The notes beneath the pieces are model-generated. The model was given only the letters and a program-made list of their open reading frames with translations, was not told the DNA's origin and searched no databases. The position numbers were made by a program, and so were the translations under genes. A stretch of 64,000 bases of DNA from Luscinia megarhynchos. Taxonomy: Eukaryota; Chordata; Aves; Passeriformes; Turdidae. The stretch lies in assembly GCA_034336665.1 (NCBI GenBank), contig JAPFBE010000013.1, positions 19,819,056 to 19,883,055 of the forward strand, written 5' to 3'. The first letter of the stretch is position 1; every line of letters begins with the position of its first letter. This document shows positions 26,724 to 40,199 of the stretch, piece after piece.

Positions 26724-26728
26724 CTACC
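26724..26728. repeat. Target-site duplication, right copy
   Basis: CTACC directly after the LTR terminus CAACACA. It pairs with the left copy at 25992-25996. Confidence 0.8.
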
Positions 26729-29700
26729 TAGAACAAAAAAAAAAACATCTCTGCCACCTCCTCTCTTCTGCACTGGCCCTCCAGTCCTGCCTTTCTGGAC
26801 TCATTCTGTGCTTTGTACCTGTCATTCTCACAGAGACTTGATGTCTGTAGAGTGTTCTATGAAACCAAATGCTGTGGGAGCAGACTGAGTTACTGCATCT
26901 GCTTAACAGGGACCCTCAAGTACAGCAACAGGTGCCAAATTTGTTATGCTTTTGATTCTTGCTGTCTATAACAGCAATCCCAAATTATTTTAAATTATTT
27001 TGGAGAGCATAAGACTTGAGAGATAGCAATGGATTGATTTTGAATACCACCAAAGCAGGTAATTTCCCTACTGATTATCTCTATTTTAAAATGGAGTGGA
27101 GGAAAATAGTTGATGTGAGGGTAGGGATGATAATTCCTGGCAAAATAATGGAGTGGAACTCTTTGAATGCAAGGAGGGGAAAAAAAGGGGCAATTGACTG
27201 CTTTTGGTGGTCAGGGTAAGTCTGCCCTCAGCTCTTGTGCTGGGCCTTAACCTGTCTGACAGGAAAACTGTAGGCTCTGTACATAGTTTGAAAAGCTTCT
27301 TTATGGCTTTGGGCGTTGGATGAGATGAGTACCAGGTGGTCGTCCTGATGCTGAGGCAATGCCATCCCTGCCAAGCACGATGTGGTAGGACCACAGTGCT
27401 AGGCAGTTTTTCTCTGTGGATGGGCTTCTGAAATTGTTGTGAATTATCGTGGGGGTAGCCACAAGAGCCAAAAAATAACCCAGTCTATGGCTTGATTCTA
27501 TTTGTTCAGGGAAAGAATTCTGTGGAACTCTGGAGCTCTTTCTTGCTTAAGTTTGTTAGGTTAAAAGGATGAGCTGAAGAAACAACAATGCATCCTTCAA
27601 TGCAGAGAAACAACAGATCCTGGATGGTATAAGGGGCAGTGCTAAAATAAAGCTGCTGTATCCTACATGAGGATAGGACTGTAATAAAAATAATTTGCTT
27701 ATCAGATCTAGAAAAAGGCTTTACTTCCTGGTGACGAGTACTGACTGGTTAGGGCTTCTTGAGCTTGGGGGCTTGGTAAAGAGGTACCTTTCACGTGAGA
27801 AGAGTGATGTGGTTATTTTCACAGCCTCTCTGAGGAAGTCCTGTTTCAGATGTGTGACCACAGCACCGCTCACCTGGGAAACGAACGGGAAAGCTGAGGT
27901 GGGCTGAGCAACTGAGAGTCGACTCTTGCTCTTGGCTGTGTGTATGGGGTCCTTTCTAGACAGGACCATTTTTATGTGAGCATATGGACTTACCCAGGAG
28001 AGATGAAAATAATCCTTAATGAAAAAGGCTCTGTGGACTGTAGGGTATGCAGTGGATTGTAAAATCAGAATTGTGCTGAAGATGCAGAAGTGCTCTTGGA
28101 CCACTGCTCTGAGATACTGAATTGAGAAAGAAACCAGAAGAGGATAACAAAGGACTGGATAGAAGGGGAGAAAAGTGACTCTAAGCCACTTCTATTGCTT
28201 CTGCTGGTTGGCTCATTTAATCAAGCAAGTATACCACAGATTGTCTTTTCTTGATCTAAATATGAACATTGCTAGCTCAAATCACTGTCCTACTTGGTTT
28301 GCTCCTATCATAGCAAAAAAAAGTAGGATAATGCATGGAAAAACAACTGTGGTTCCTCACTTTAGTTGCAAGTCTGGGAAAATCATGGCTTCCTGAGGCA
28401 TTTTCTGTTTGCTTGTCTCTTGAGATGCCTCTATTCAGACAAGAGATAGCTGGCAAGAAAAGTCTTATCCAGAATTGTGTTATGACAGCTTGGCACTAAG
28501 GTGGTATTTAATTTCATCTCTCTGGAAATGGATGGAAAATTGCAGAGAAATAGCCACCTAATTCAGAGTCACATCATTTGGATACCTGCAACTCCAAAAT
28601 GCATTAATGTCTTTGTGGGTATCAATTCCTGTTAATTCCTTTCAATCCAGTTAATCTAATTAGTCACCCACTGGGTTTGCAGCTCTCCACAGCAAAGCCA
28701 GCTGGATACAAAACAGGGTACACTTCTAATTTTTCATTTTTTCCCTTTCGCATCATTCTGCATCACACCACATACTGAAGCTAGCAGCTTGAATAGTCTT
28801 CAATATGGAGCCAAGTTAAGTGTGTGCTGACTCTGGAGGATCTGATCAGCAGAAAAATGTGGATCTAGCTAGGAGGTGCTGTCTTATCCCCATCACCAGC
28901 ATGGAGAAGGAACAACAAAGCAAGCTAGGGAATTTAGCTGATCATGGTAATTTGTTTCAGTTGGTGAAAGCTGTTGAGGTTTGTTAGACGCTCCAGCAGG
29001 AATTAAACATCTTGGCAGTGCAGTGAGAGAAGAGATTTGACATGAATAAAGGTACAATAATGCCCAATGGCAAAAATAATCCAAGTTTCTCCTCAATTGC
29101 TTGGGCTCTGAATTTTGCAATCTGCTGTGAAGGCAGAACATTTTGGGTAGATGCTATCACAGATAGCTTAATGAAGCATAGAGCTGCAGTTTTAAAAGGG
29201 AACTGAGCTGCTTGTGTGTTTGAAAAAATAATACAGTAACTCAGAGGGAACTCTAAAACATGGATACTCTGATAAAAAGTTAATGGAGAGCACACAGTGC
29301 AAAACTGATGCTGTGGTTGCCTCCTGCTGAGAGCCAGAGCTCAGTGGGTCAAAAAGAATTATCTTCTTGCATGGATATTAAAAGCCCCCCAAATTAAATG
29401 ATATAAGAAATACTTAAAAGCCTGTTCCATCCGTATTCTTAAGAGGCATAAGCTAACTCCTCTCTGAGGCATGGAAGAAAATATTAAGGATATAGGTATT
29501 GTTTCTCAGAGTTTTTTAAAATATCTTTCCTGTGAAGCATTAGTACTGTCTGCTGCCAGTGGGACAGACCACCAGAATGGACTCAGGTGTGATCCAACCA
29601 GGAAAAAAGTTCTATTTCTGTCTCAAAATTACAGTGATACATAGTACAGTGCTCTGTTATATCAGCAAGCTCTCAGATATTTGGTCATCTGTCCTCTCAA

Positions 29701-32700
29701 GAAATGTACTGTCATCTCATTAAATGCTAGATGTACAAAATTTTGTGCTAAGTTTGACAATATTTGATTTACCAGGAGATAGCTTCAGAAATTTAAAAAC
29801 TCACACACAAGAGGTGAAGTTCTAAAAGAGTCTGGAAAACTCTGCATTTCTGACAAGAGCAGGTTTTTGGCTACCATGTTGGCCTTCTCAGGAGCAAGGT
29901 ACAGCAGAGTATATGGAAAGGGTTTTGACCTCTGAAGGTGTGGAGTGTAAAGATGTACCAGGAAATGCAAGGCAAACCATGGGCAAGCACTACATTTAGA
30001 GGTTGCATAATGCTTTTAGTATTTACTTTGAGTGGTTTAAACATAAAAGTAAGAAATACAAACACTTTAAAAAAGCAGTTCTCATATTACAAATGCACAG
30101 GATAGACTATACTGCCTTTTCATAAAAGTGATCAAATGACACTGGGTTTTAAGTACTTTACTCTTGATTTGCTTTTTCAGTGCCAGGTTACAATCCAAAT
30201 GCTTTCTTCCTGGAGCCATATAATTTGGGACCATTATTGCACCAGACAGCAAAACTTTGGTTTCTGTTTTTTCCTAAATTTGCCAGTCTGGATTTGTTTG
30301 GTTGGTTTTTGAAAGCATTATTGTGCTGGGAAAAGTGTTGTTCTGACAATCTAATGGTATTATTCTCCTCCTTGCAGGCTGTAGCAGTACAGGAAAAAAC
30401 AAATAAAATTTCCAGGGAGAAAATCTGGTGACTGGGGTTGGCCAGTCCTCCTGCTGCTCCCGAAGTATTGTGGAAACTGCTGTGTGACCAATTTGCATTG
30501 TAGACCCCCAGACATTAAACTGAAGCCAGTCATTTCACAAGGGCTCTTAGAGGCTCAAACATTTACCATCACAGGTCTGAGATCTGCTCCTGCAGAGTAC
30601 CAAGGTGAACATGTCAGGTCTCTGCTTGGAGGTATCAGTGCTGTGCCAGCTGGTGCTGATTGGGAATTTGAAACACCTTGTGTCATTTCTTCAAAGTTTT
30701 GCCTGCATCCAGTTGTCTGGCTGGGCTTCACCTCGAAGTTTGTGCAAAGTATTCTGGGGCAATATTGTGCAAAAAAATCTCCTGCCATGCTGTTCCTGAA
30801 GGGGGCAGTGGTATTTACAGATAAGTGAGCATTTTCATTGACGGACTTCACTGATGCCTGTGCTGTGTGGTACAGACCTTCTATCTATCCAGTTCCTGAG
30901 ACGCTAGTCTGATATATTTAGTTGTTACTTAGTTATTTTCTTTGTGAAGGGAAAGCACAAAGAAACTTCTTTAAGTCATTTTATGTGCATTAATTACTTT
31001 AGTTTGCACTGCATGCCCTCTCAATAGCAGCTGCATGGCATATCCCTTGAGCCTAGGCCATCATTTGTTGAGGAAACAAATCAAAGACTGACTAGATCCT
31101 CAGCTGATGAAAAATAGCATTGGAAGCTAGTCAGTTTTTGCTAGGTAAGATCTTGACTCCTGCTCCTTAAGAGCTGCCTTCCCTATTTTAACAATTTTTG
31201 TCATGGGAAGCAATTATAGAGTAAAAGGTGAAAAGATAACCAAAACTGTTCTCATGAGTGGCTCTTCCAAAATACAGTTGAAGGATGAGAAACAAGCCTA
31301 GGTAGTGTTTAGGGAAGCAATCAATATTTGTCATGCTGTTATTGGCTCTTTTGCTGTAACAACAAGGACTTTGAAATCTACTAGTGCCATAAAGGGGTTT
31401 TGCCCTCTAGGCAGGAGTAGCTGTAGTCTTGTCACCAGGGAGTGAGGGAGGCTCTGGCTATTTTCTCAAGCATTCATGACAATCACTGAGTACAGGATAC
31501 TCAGCACTGCATTCAAAGCTGCCCCTGCTGCAAGCAGTGCTTAGCCCTTAGTGACTCCCTCAAAGCAATTGAATTCTGAACGGCTGCTGTTGTTTTTGAA
31601 AAGAACATTTAATTCTTTGAAAACATAATAGTGTCAACTTTTGTTGATTTACAGTCTGTAGTCTGCACTTGCAGCAAACTGCCCTTTACAGCTGCCTGTG
31701 TGGTTAACCCATGGGAGTGGAGGTAAAGAGCCACAGCTGTGCCTCTGAGCATAGAAAGGAGTTAAACATGTACTAACTGTGTGTTTTCTGCTGACAGTCT
31801 TGGAAGTGTAAAGACAAATGGGCTCTACTCAGGCAGTGTCTTGCAGCTACACATCATTGCCCCTGAGTCAGTCAGCTCCCCAGTTTGCTGCTGTGTATTG
31901 ATACAACTCAGCACTGTGCTGTTCAGTACAAATCTGGGCAGATGCTGTAGAAACTTGGTTGGTTTCAGCATTACTTATCTTCCTAGCCCTGCCATGGGCC
32001 ACTGGCTTATCTAGAAATTTCCAAGATGCTGATTGCTAGGTTTAATTTCCTTTGTTCATTGTACAACTTTTGTTGTTCAGGCCTGGTACTTCACAAGCTG
32101 TCCTAGCATCCTATGACCAAATGAATTTATTTTTTTTAACCCACTTCCTTATGCCCTTCGGCTCATAGGGGAAAGAAAAGGCTGCCTTGACACATAGGCA
32201 TCCTTTGGCTGGCACCCCATAGGCAGCTTTGTGGTGAGCTGTCGTGACCAAAGAAAAGGTTTACCTCCATTACCAACCCTCAGCACAGAGCCAAGGTTAT
32301 TTTGTGTTTATATTTCCCTTTTGTAAAGTGCAAGGAGTCATCCTGCCACAGGTTGTGAAGGCCCCGGAGGCAGTTACAGGCACAGGTCTTGGCCCAGCTG
32401 TAGGGCACCACTGATAATGATGGTGGTAGAACCTTGGTTACTCCTGCCTTTTGGGGGGGCTCATCTTTCCACAGAGACCAGTGTTATTCGTTTATGAAAT
32501 TATTCCCCCAAGTAATATTTCAGGCCTGAATATCTTGCAGCTTATGCCTTGTACCTTTTCTGCTGATCAGCAGAGGATTTTAGTTTCTGAAATGTGCCAT
32601 TGTCACTATAGTTCACTCAGACTATGACCACTTATCTTGGCGTCATAGAGATGGAAGCCAAGGGCAAATCTGTGTGGAACTGTCCACTAATGCTCACAGA

Positions 32701-34231
32701 AGTGTGTTCCTGCAAGAGAGGTGGCAGTCCAAGGAGAGTCTGAGTCTCACAAGTGAAAGTATGGCTTGCTAAAGATCACAGTGGTCTTGTGGCCAGGAAA
32801 TAGTGTTTTTTCATGGTGTGAAACATATGGTAAGGTGAGGGAAAATATGTATGTGATGCTGCTTACTTGGAGGGGAAATGTTAGCAGAAGGGGAGGATAG
32901 GGTGTGTGGGGGAACATCTGTGTGAAGTGCAATGGTAGGAAAGGATTTGTATGCAAGGAGGTTCATGAGTCTGATGTGAGTGAAGGAAAGAGTGGGCTTT
33001 GCTGGTGACAGCTTTGTGTGCTTAATAATTCTTTGGCTTGCACAGGAGGAGAAATGTGGAGAAGAGTGGTGTCATAGGGCTCTTCTGAGGTAATAAATAA
33101 CCTGTGGTTTCAAGAGACTTATCTATAGCAATGGGTGGCCATTTGAATGGTTAAAGTAAAGAACGTGCCCATGAGTTCAGTTTCCTTTCTTCTCATTAAT
33201 GTCTGGAGTAGTTAAGCAGTTGCCAGGGGGTAAGGCCCTACTAGTGAAGGATCATGAAGGGGTTAAATACACTGACCCCAAACCATACACCTTCCTTCCT
33301 CAACATTTGAGCTGTAGAGCAGAGTCTGTAGAGTATGTGGTTTCCAGAGCTTACAGCTCAGCTTCCTAGAGGCTGCTATGTCTCTTATCTGGTGGTTAAG
33401 AGCATTAGAGAGCAAGTCATTTAGACAGTGCTTGAATGTTTAACTAATCCCAGTTTCTGTCTTCTTGGACAGATTGCAGAGAACTCAAACTTTTTGGCTA
33501 AAACCCTTCTGAGTCTTCTATCTTGCAGAGATTCTTTGTGTTCTTTGGTGTGGGTATGTTCTTCCTCTAGGTCAGCTATACCTCACTGAATTTGGACAAT
33601 GGTCTGTCAATGTGATTTACCTCCTTGTTTAGAGACCTCTGTTTTACAGTTAATGATGTCATATCCAGAATGCAGTTCAAAAGCCAAGTCTAGTGCCAAC
33701 AGTCTTTAAGTGCTACCTGAGGTCATTCTATCCCTGGAACCACGAGCAAAAAGGAAACAGCTAAATTTAATTGATGTAACAGCAATGTTTGTTTCCATTC
33801 CTCTAGAAGGAAGGTCCAAGCATAAGTTAAGATGCCTATAAGATTTTAATTTTAGCTGAAAATAAGCAAGTAATCTGTGCCTGTTCAGGTTAAATCCAGT
33901 AGCTTGCCAAGGAATGGCTTGTTCTTACAAGGCTGTAGGCATACATGTTTACCTGGCAATGTATTCACAGGCATCTGTGCTGCCTGGTGCTCTGTGATAT
34001 TTACCACATTGCAGGTTCCCAAAGCAAGCTGGCTGTGAAAGCCAGCTTGTAAGCTGAAATTCTTCTAATTTCAGGCTGATAGTTCAGCTAAAAGAAATTA
34101 CTTTTTCCTGAGAGGGGCATTGATACTCCATGGTGGTGAGTGAAACTCAGGTGTCCTGTTTAAGCTGCCAGCTTCTGAGTGGTGACTACCCCTGTCTGCA
34201 CCTGTGGCCTTCTTTCTCCCTAACTTTTCAG
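26729..34231. other. Intergenic or intronic DNA, no gene seen
   Basis: Unique sequence right of the solo LTR. The overlapping frames near 30484-30851 lie on opposite strands and match nothing I know. It also holds the small hairpin at 34025. Confidence 0.55.
34025..34049. repeat. Perfect 10-bp inverted repeat
   Basis: Arms CAAGCTGGCT (34025-34034) and AGCCAGCTTG (34040-34049) with loop GTGAA. Short palindromes of this size occur by chance in a window this long, so no function is claimed. Confidence 0.85.
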
Positions 34232-34395
34232 CCTTTGGTTCCAAGCAGGTCTGTGACAAGCCCCTCAGCTTTTACCCGGTGTTGCATGCAGACCCTTTCA
34301 AAACAGCAATAAACTTTTCAAAGGATGATTATATGGAGGAATGTGCAAGAGTTTTGCATGAGTATGGCATAGAAGCATACAGAGGGAATGTGTGA
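34232..34395 (+). other. Exon-like open frame, coding status unproven
   Basis: Follows a good acceptor (TTCTCCCTAACTTTTCAG, ending at 34231) and stays open to a TGA at 34393-34395. The translation includes KDDYMEECARVLHEYGIEAY, which has a more protein-like mix of charged and hydrophobic residues than most frames here. I cannot assign it to a family, see no partner exon, and codon choice gives no clear answer. It may be a terminal exon, a pseudogene fragment or chance. Confidence 0.2.
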
Positions 34396-37300
34396 CAGCA
34401 CAGTTGTTAACTGTAAATTTTGTGAAAGCAGGACTTCAGTGGGATATTGAGATATTGGTAGGCACTTGCAAGCCCTTATTTCTAGAGCACCTTGCCACCT
34501 TTGGTGGATACAGGAGTGAGTGATTCCAAGTCAAGGTTAAACAAAACTTACCAAATAATAGAGTGCTTTCTATTTTACTGATTTCTTTATGCTAAGGAAC
34601 CGGTAACTTCTGCTTCTGTTTCAGGTATAGTTAGTTATATAAAATTATGGTTATATTGTAAGTGGTTATTATTGTTGGCATGGAAGGCCAGGGAGCAGAT
34701 GCAAGCCTTGTTTGCTCTGATTTTGAATTTAATTTTTGGCAAAGGCAATTTTCTGTCTGTGGTCACCTCTTTTCCATCTATTTATTATAAAACCAGATAA
34801 ATTAAAGTCTGTCAGCAGAGAAGTTGAAGGGGTCAAACCAGTGGATGAAAAGTCAAAGAGAATGAGATGAACTAGATACCAGATACACTATCACACCATA
34901 ATTGATGGTGGATACATCCTGCCTTGAGATAGAATTGGATTGTGTTTTTGTCAAACAAAGCATTGACATCTTAAGGCTAAGGCTGGATTAAAAAGTGTGA
35001 TTTAGTTCTTTTGAGGAAAAACCCTTTTTCTCTTAGTTCCCAGGTTCTGCTCAGGACGCAGGAGACCCACAAAAGAGAAGGGCTAGAAAACCCATTCCCA
35101 GGCTGCATCAGGAGTCAGTGAAAGAGGATAAATTTAAGACAAATTGTGCTGTCACTTGTGTGCACTGCTTTTTGGTGTGGAACAAGAATGGGATAAAGAA
35201 TTAGTGGAATGAATACACAATGGTTTTAGGACTAACAGCAAGCTTTTTAGAGCTTTGCTGGAAACTGCCTGAGTTGAATTTTGACCAGATGAAATATTAT
35301 TAAGTTAGTTGTCTGTTCATCTGTCTGTATTTTGGAAGTACTTAACTATAAGGTGTATTGTGACTTTCCTGTTGGTGCATTCCCACTGGAAAGGTAAGTG
35401 GTTCTCTATGAACATTTCTGTTTATGTTAATATATTCTATACTGTGCAGAGGTAAAGGAAAGGCAGATAATTCACAATATGGATTTGGCTCATTAAGCCC
35501 CTTTTAGATCCACAATGAATTGTCTCAATTTTGAGCTATCTTAAGAGAATAAGTTTTGTAACAGGTCTTTCCATATTCAGTCTTGTCATAGGCTTTTTTG
35601 ACCTATTCCTTATGGTGTGTCTGTGGGGTTTTTTTGTACCTGTTTGTGCCCTCTCTATGAATCCTCAGCTGTGTCTGTTTGGTGTTTCAAGCCTATTTCA
35701 ATTCAAACTAATGACTTCAGAGAATATTACCTATGCCCACAGGAGGATTTGCTGTATTTGAATCAATTGACTTGAAGCAACCAGATGGAGTATGGATCGT
35801 AGATCCAGTATAGGAATAGATATAGAAGGTAGTTACTTTATTTTAGGAAGTGCACGCTGGAAACTCTTTTGGTAAAATGCTATTTCTTTGAAGCCCCAAT
35901 TTGAAAAATTCCTGAGAATACGTCCAAAATTAAATGGGATTTGCCCTCTTACACTGAAGAGCTTAGCAGCCTGTAATAAAACATAATTAAAATTTGTCCT
36001 TTAGGAACAGTCTATAACCTACACGTACAGTATGTACAAGGACTAGCTTAGAAACATGATGCTCAGATGAACATTGCTGAAAATCTGATCCAGACCTGGG
36101 TTATCACCTCACAGGCTCTTCCAAGTATAGAAAGTTATTTCATTTTCATTTGCTGAAACAGTTAAAAGGTGAGTTGACTCTCAAGCAGATGTCACATGTC
36201 AACAGCAGTTTCTGCAGATGAGTAACAAAGCTCTTTAGGAAAACTAAAAATAAACATGAACTATAATTGGGAAGAGTCAGTCCCCTAGAACCCAATCTAT
36301 AAATAAGCAAGCTATTGACTGGTAGGATGGATTTATATCTTTCATGTATCTTAAGCACTTTGGAAAGCAGCAATAGCATGTTGTAGATGTTAAAACCATG
36401 AACTAAGAAGTGAGCACTTCTGACACGTGGTTTAGTTAACTTGCAGTAATCATAGCTGTAGGTTTTTGGGATTTTGTGGAGCAGTGGTACTGTTTTCAAT
36501 GTTTATCAGTTTCAAAATGTAGTCAGATAAAATGGGTGGGACATTTTAAAATGCAATCCTACCACTAGATGGGAGGAAATAGTTGTCTTGACAGTACTTT
36601 ACCGTCCCTCTTATTAGAAAGAAAACAAAACAGATTTTGCTTGTACGTGCTTCTTTTATACCCAGTATGCTGCTTTTAAGCACAGTTGGTCTGATACAGT
36701 GTGGGTGCTTGCAGTCTGAGCAGGTCACTTGGACTCTACATACAAAAGAGAACAATAGATATATCTGCAGTTCTTTTTCTTTTTTCCTAAAGTAGATCTC
36801 TAAACAGGTAGGCAACTGAATTACATTGTAGAAGTGCTTGTTTTCCCTGTCCTGGACTATAAAGGGATCCTGCGTTCATCTCTCATCTCGGATGGAGGCA
36901 TCTTCTCTGTAGTTGTCAAAAAGTGGATGGAGCAAACCTCACAGCTTTTTTTCACCATTTTCAGGAGCTGTCTTTCACCATCTTCCTTTCTGGGAAAACA
37001 CTTCTGTCCACTGGTTTGAAAGACTAGAAAGAGACCTCATATGCCTCTGTAATCTAAAAGGTTTAGGAGAAGTCTGTTTCTGTTTCACCATCTGCTTCCT
37101 CTGAAACAGTAATCTCGGGTATGCGGTTGCTTTGCTTGTATCAGGGATCCCACTGTTGCTGGGGCTCCTGCACACTGCAGGCTGCTTCTTCTGTCTCATC
37201 AGTGTCACACATGTCCAGCTCTCTGGTCATAGCTGAGCGAGACTTAAAGTAATTTTCACACCCAGTCCTTTCTCCAAACACCTTTCACTTTAACTCATGA

Positions 37301-38929
37301 AAATGTACAAATGTGGGGGGGGGGAGGGAACACAATTAAAGATAGATTTCCAGAGGTAGTGTTCAGTTTTGTAAGACTTATGCTTGTTATGATACTTAAA
37401 ACAAGCTGAAACTATCCCCTCAGGTAATTCTTAACCTTTAAACAGGTAATTCTGAAAGACTCAGGTCTGATTCATTCTTAGAGAACACAGTTAATAGCAA
37501 AATTGTTCTGAGTTTCACTCAGAATAATGGATAAGGCACAGGATTCAGTCAACAAATCCAGATGGGTTCCCATATTCAATTCTTCCAGCAAAAGTGCTAG
37601 CAATTACAGCTTCATTGAGAGCTGTTACATTCGAAAAAGCAATAAAATGCTCCCAATCTGCATCTTGCAAGGCAGTCCAACTTTTCTACATTGTTGATCT
37701 CTTTGTTCATGCTAAATTAAAATCCACAAGTTGTAACCTGGCTCACCAATTATTTAGCTTAATCTTTTGTCCTAACCTTCAGAAAGAGATTTACATGAGA
37801 ACAGACATAATATACCTGCCAGTAACTTTTAAATTTTGCTGAGACTTCCAGCTTCCTTTTTAACATGTAAAAATGTGGCTTATTTCTAAGCAGTTCACAG
37901 CGAGAAAATATAAGAGGTATGCACCTTTTTATTTAGCTATTGTTTTGTTTTCAGTACTCCTCCTTTGTCCTTAGTGATTGGTCCTGTAGGCTTTTAGTGA
38001 AGATCAGTTTAATAGCTATGTATATACATATGCACACAAAAAATACATCCAAAATGTTGCTTGGCTCTTACCAAAGTGTTCTTCTTCAGGATGAATAGAA
38101 CTTCAAAGGATATCTCATTTGGAAGGATACATATTTTTTTTAAATTAAAGGAATAAATTGCTTTTATTTAGAAGATAATTCTCTCAAATTGTCCTTTCAA
38201 AATGATTAACTCAAATCTTTAATTTTGCAGATTTCAAACAGGTAGTTCTGTTTTCTGAGCACTAAAGTAATGTCTTCTAATCGAAGCACATTGTATGAGT
38301 TTGTGCATATAATTGCTTGTGTTGAAGATTGCAATTCTGGGGAGAGCAAATACTGAAGAGGGTAGAAAAAAGGAAGGAAAAAACCCCTCACAGATCTTGA
38401 AACATAATGAACAGTCTAATCAGAAGAGTCATGTACAGGTGTAGTGGAAAAAGGTAGAGTAGTTACTTCAGATAGTGATAAAGCAGGGAATGTTTAGTTG
38501 CTAAGGCTGGTAACCTTCACTTTTGTTGCCATTATAAGTGATGTTTTTTATACAAGGTCCATTTGAGAACCTGGATTTTTTTTCCCTATGATTACAGTCC
38601 AGCTAAGAAGCTTTTAGGACCCTTCCCATCTTCTTGAACCAGGAATTCTGGCTGGATACCATGAAGTAGTTTTCCATCACTTTTCAATTCTACTGTTACT
38701 GTTTCTTCTGTCTTTCACTGGGAAACACATAAATTCAGCAGGAACTGTGAAAGAAATATGCTGCAGTTACATGATGGGAATGGTTGTTTTTCTATCTAAG
38801 CTATGATATAACAGCATTTTTAAGCTTTCTATTGTCCATCCCCTAGCCAGGATAAAATTGCTTTTTGAGGCATAAATTCCTTTGTTCTGGTAGGAAGGCT
38901 CTGAATGAGGAGAGAGCGTGATTTAGGAG
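34396..38929. other. Intergenic or intronic DNA, no gene seen
   Basis: AT-rich unique DNA. The only landmark is the G10 run at 37315. Confidence 0.55.
37315..37324 (+). repeat. Poly(G) run, G10
   Basis: Ten consecutive G followed by AGGG. It is unusual in this AT-rich region and is a likely indel-prone site. Confidence 0.85.
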
Positions 38930-39062
38930 CTGAGCTGATAACCAGGAGAGCTACATTTGGTCCCTTGGACTGTCAGCCTTAGCAAGTCACTCCTTGGCTT
39001 CAAGCCACCCATAAAATGGGATGAGCAATCCTGTTTGTCTCGCCTCTGTATACTGTAGAACA
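38930..39062 (+). repeat. MIR-like ancient SINE relic
   Basis: AGCAAGTCACTCCTTGGCTT followed by CCCATAAAATGGGATGAGCA parallels the MIR consensus core (GGGCAAGTCACTTAACCTCT … TCTGTAAAATGGGGATAATA) at the right spacing and on the same strand. Divergence is high, as expected for an amniote-age copy. The boundaries are approximate. Confidence 0.55.
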
Positions 39063-40199
39063 TATGGTGCATGAATTGTCTTTCCCTTGGTGCCAAGGAC
39101 ACCAGGGACACATATTGCAGTTGTGGCTTCCAAGACAAGCCATAAACAATAACAGGAAACGAGATTTTTGTCTTGTCTCTGTTTTAGACAGACCTCATTA
39201 AGATTTTCTTTGTGTTCTTCCACTTAACTGCTTCTGATGGGGAAGGTGAAAGAATCAGTGTCTGCTTGCCAGGAGAAAGCTCCTCCACATCTGTGCCTGC
39301 CCTCCTGCTGCTTTTTGTTGCTGAGAGTGAATTTTGGCTTGTGAACCAGCAAAGATGGAGGTACTTTATGGCAAAGAGAGGAGCCAGACCGTGGGTGTGG
39401 TGAGAGTAAAGCAATGGGATGCATAAAGCAGCATAAATGTTGGTACCATGGGGAAGATGCTGAGCAGTGTGGGAACACAAAGAGGACAGACAGAAGCTTT
39501 GAGTAGATGAGAAAGATTTGGGTAAAGCACGTTTGTGTATTATGTTAGTCCTGTATGGGGTGAATTAAGAGCTGCAAAATCCTGTGGCTCACTCTGCTAC
39601 TGGCAAAATAGTCATTTTACTGAAAATTTCCACAGGAAAATAGTGTCTTTGAATAAGAAGCTGAGATTTCATTTGAGGAAAAATAACCTGAAAAATATAA
39701 GGTTAAATCAGTATTTTGAAGGGAAATGAGAATTTTAATTTTACTTTTTCTTAAGATGCTTTTTCCCTATTCCTTGTTTATGAATAAAAAAAATTATAAA
39801 TCACAACTCTGTTTTAAATTAAAATGAAGCAAAAGTAATTGTTTTGCATCAAACCACAAAAAGTAAGCATGAAAGGAGAATTTTCTTTTCTTGGCTTAAT
39901 AGCTGTGAATAAAGGGTTATTTTCACATTTTCAGCTCATTTTTAACTATCGTTAAATTACACAGTGCTGTTTAGGCACATGTAGTTAAGATAAAAGGCTT
40001 TGCTGGGCAAGGAATAGCAGCAGTGTTACACATTTCTGACTCCCTTCTTGGGTGATTGTGGCTAATATGATCTCTCTCCTGCTAGATTTGGGGGTGTAAA
40101 CAAGGTGCAGCAGGACCACCATGTGAACAGCACTGATCAAACACTGGGAAACGGGTGGCCTCAAAGCTGTATGGAAATCCTTCTGCTTTGTCATCTAGC
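39063..40199. other. Intergenic or intronic DNA, no gene seen
   Basis: Lies between the MIR-like relic and the GC-rich block. I see nothing assignable, and the overlapping frames at 39184-39480 are shadows of each other. Confidence 0.55.

Noticed and set aside
30484..30851. Paired long frames on both strands
   Set aside because: Mirror frames on opposite strands are a stop-poor composition effect. Neither peptide is recognisable.
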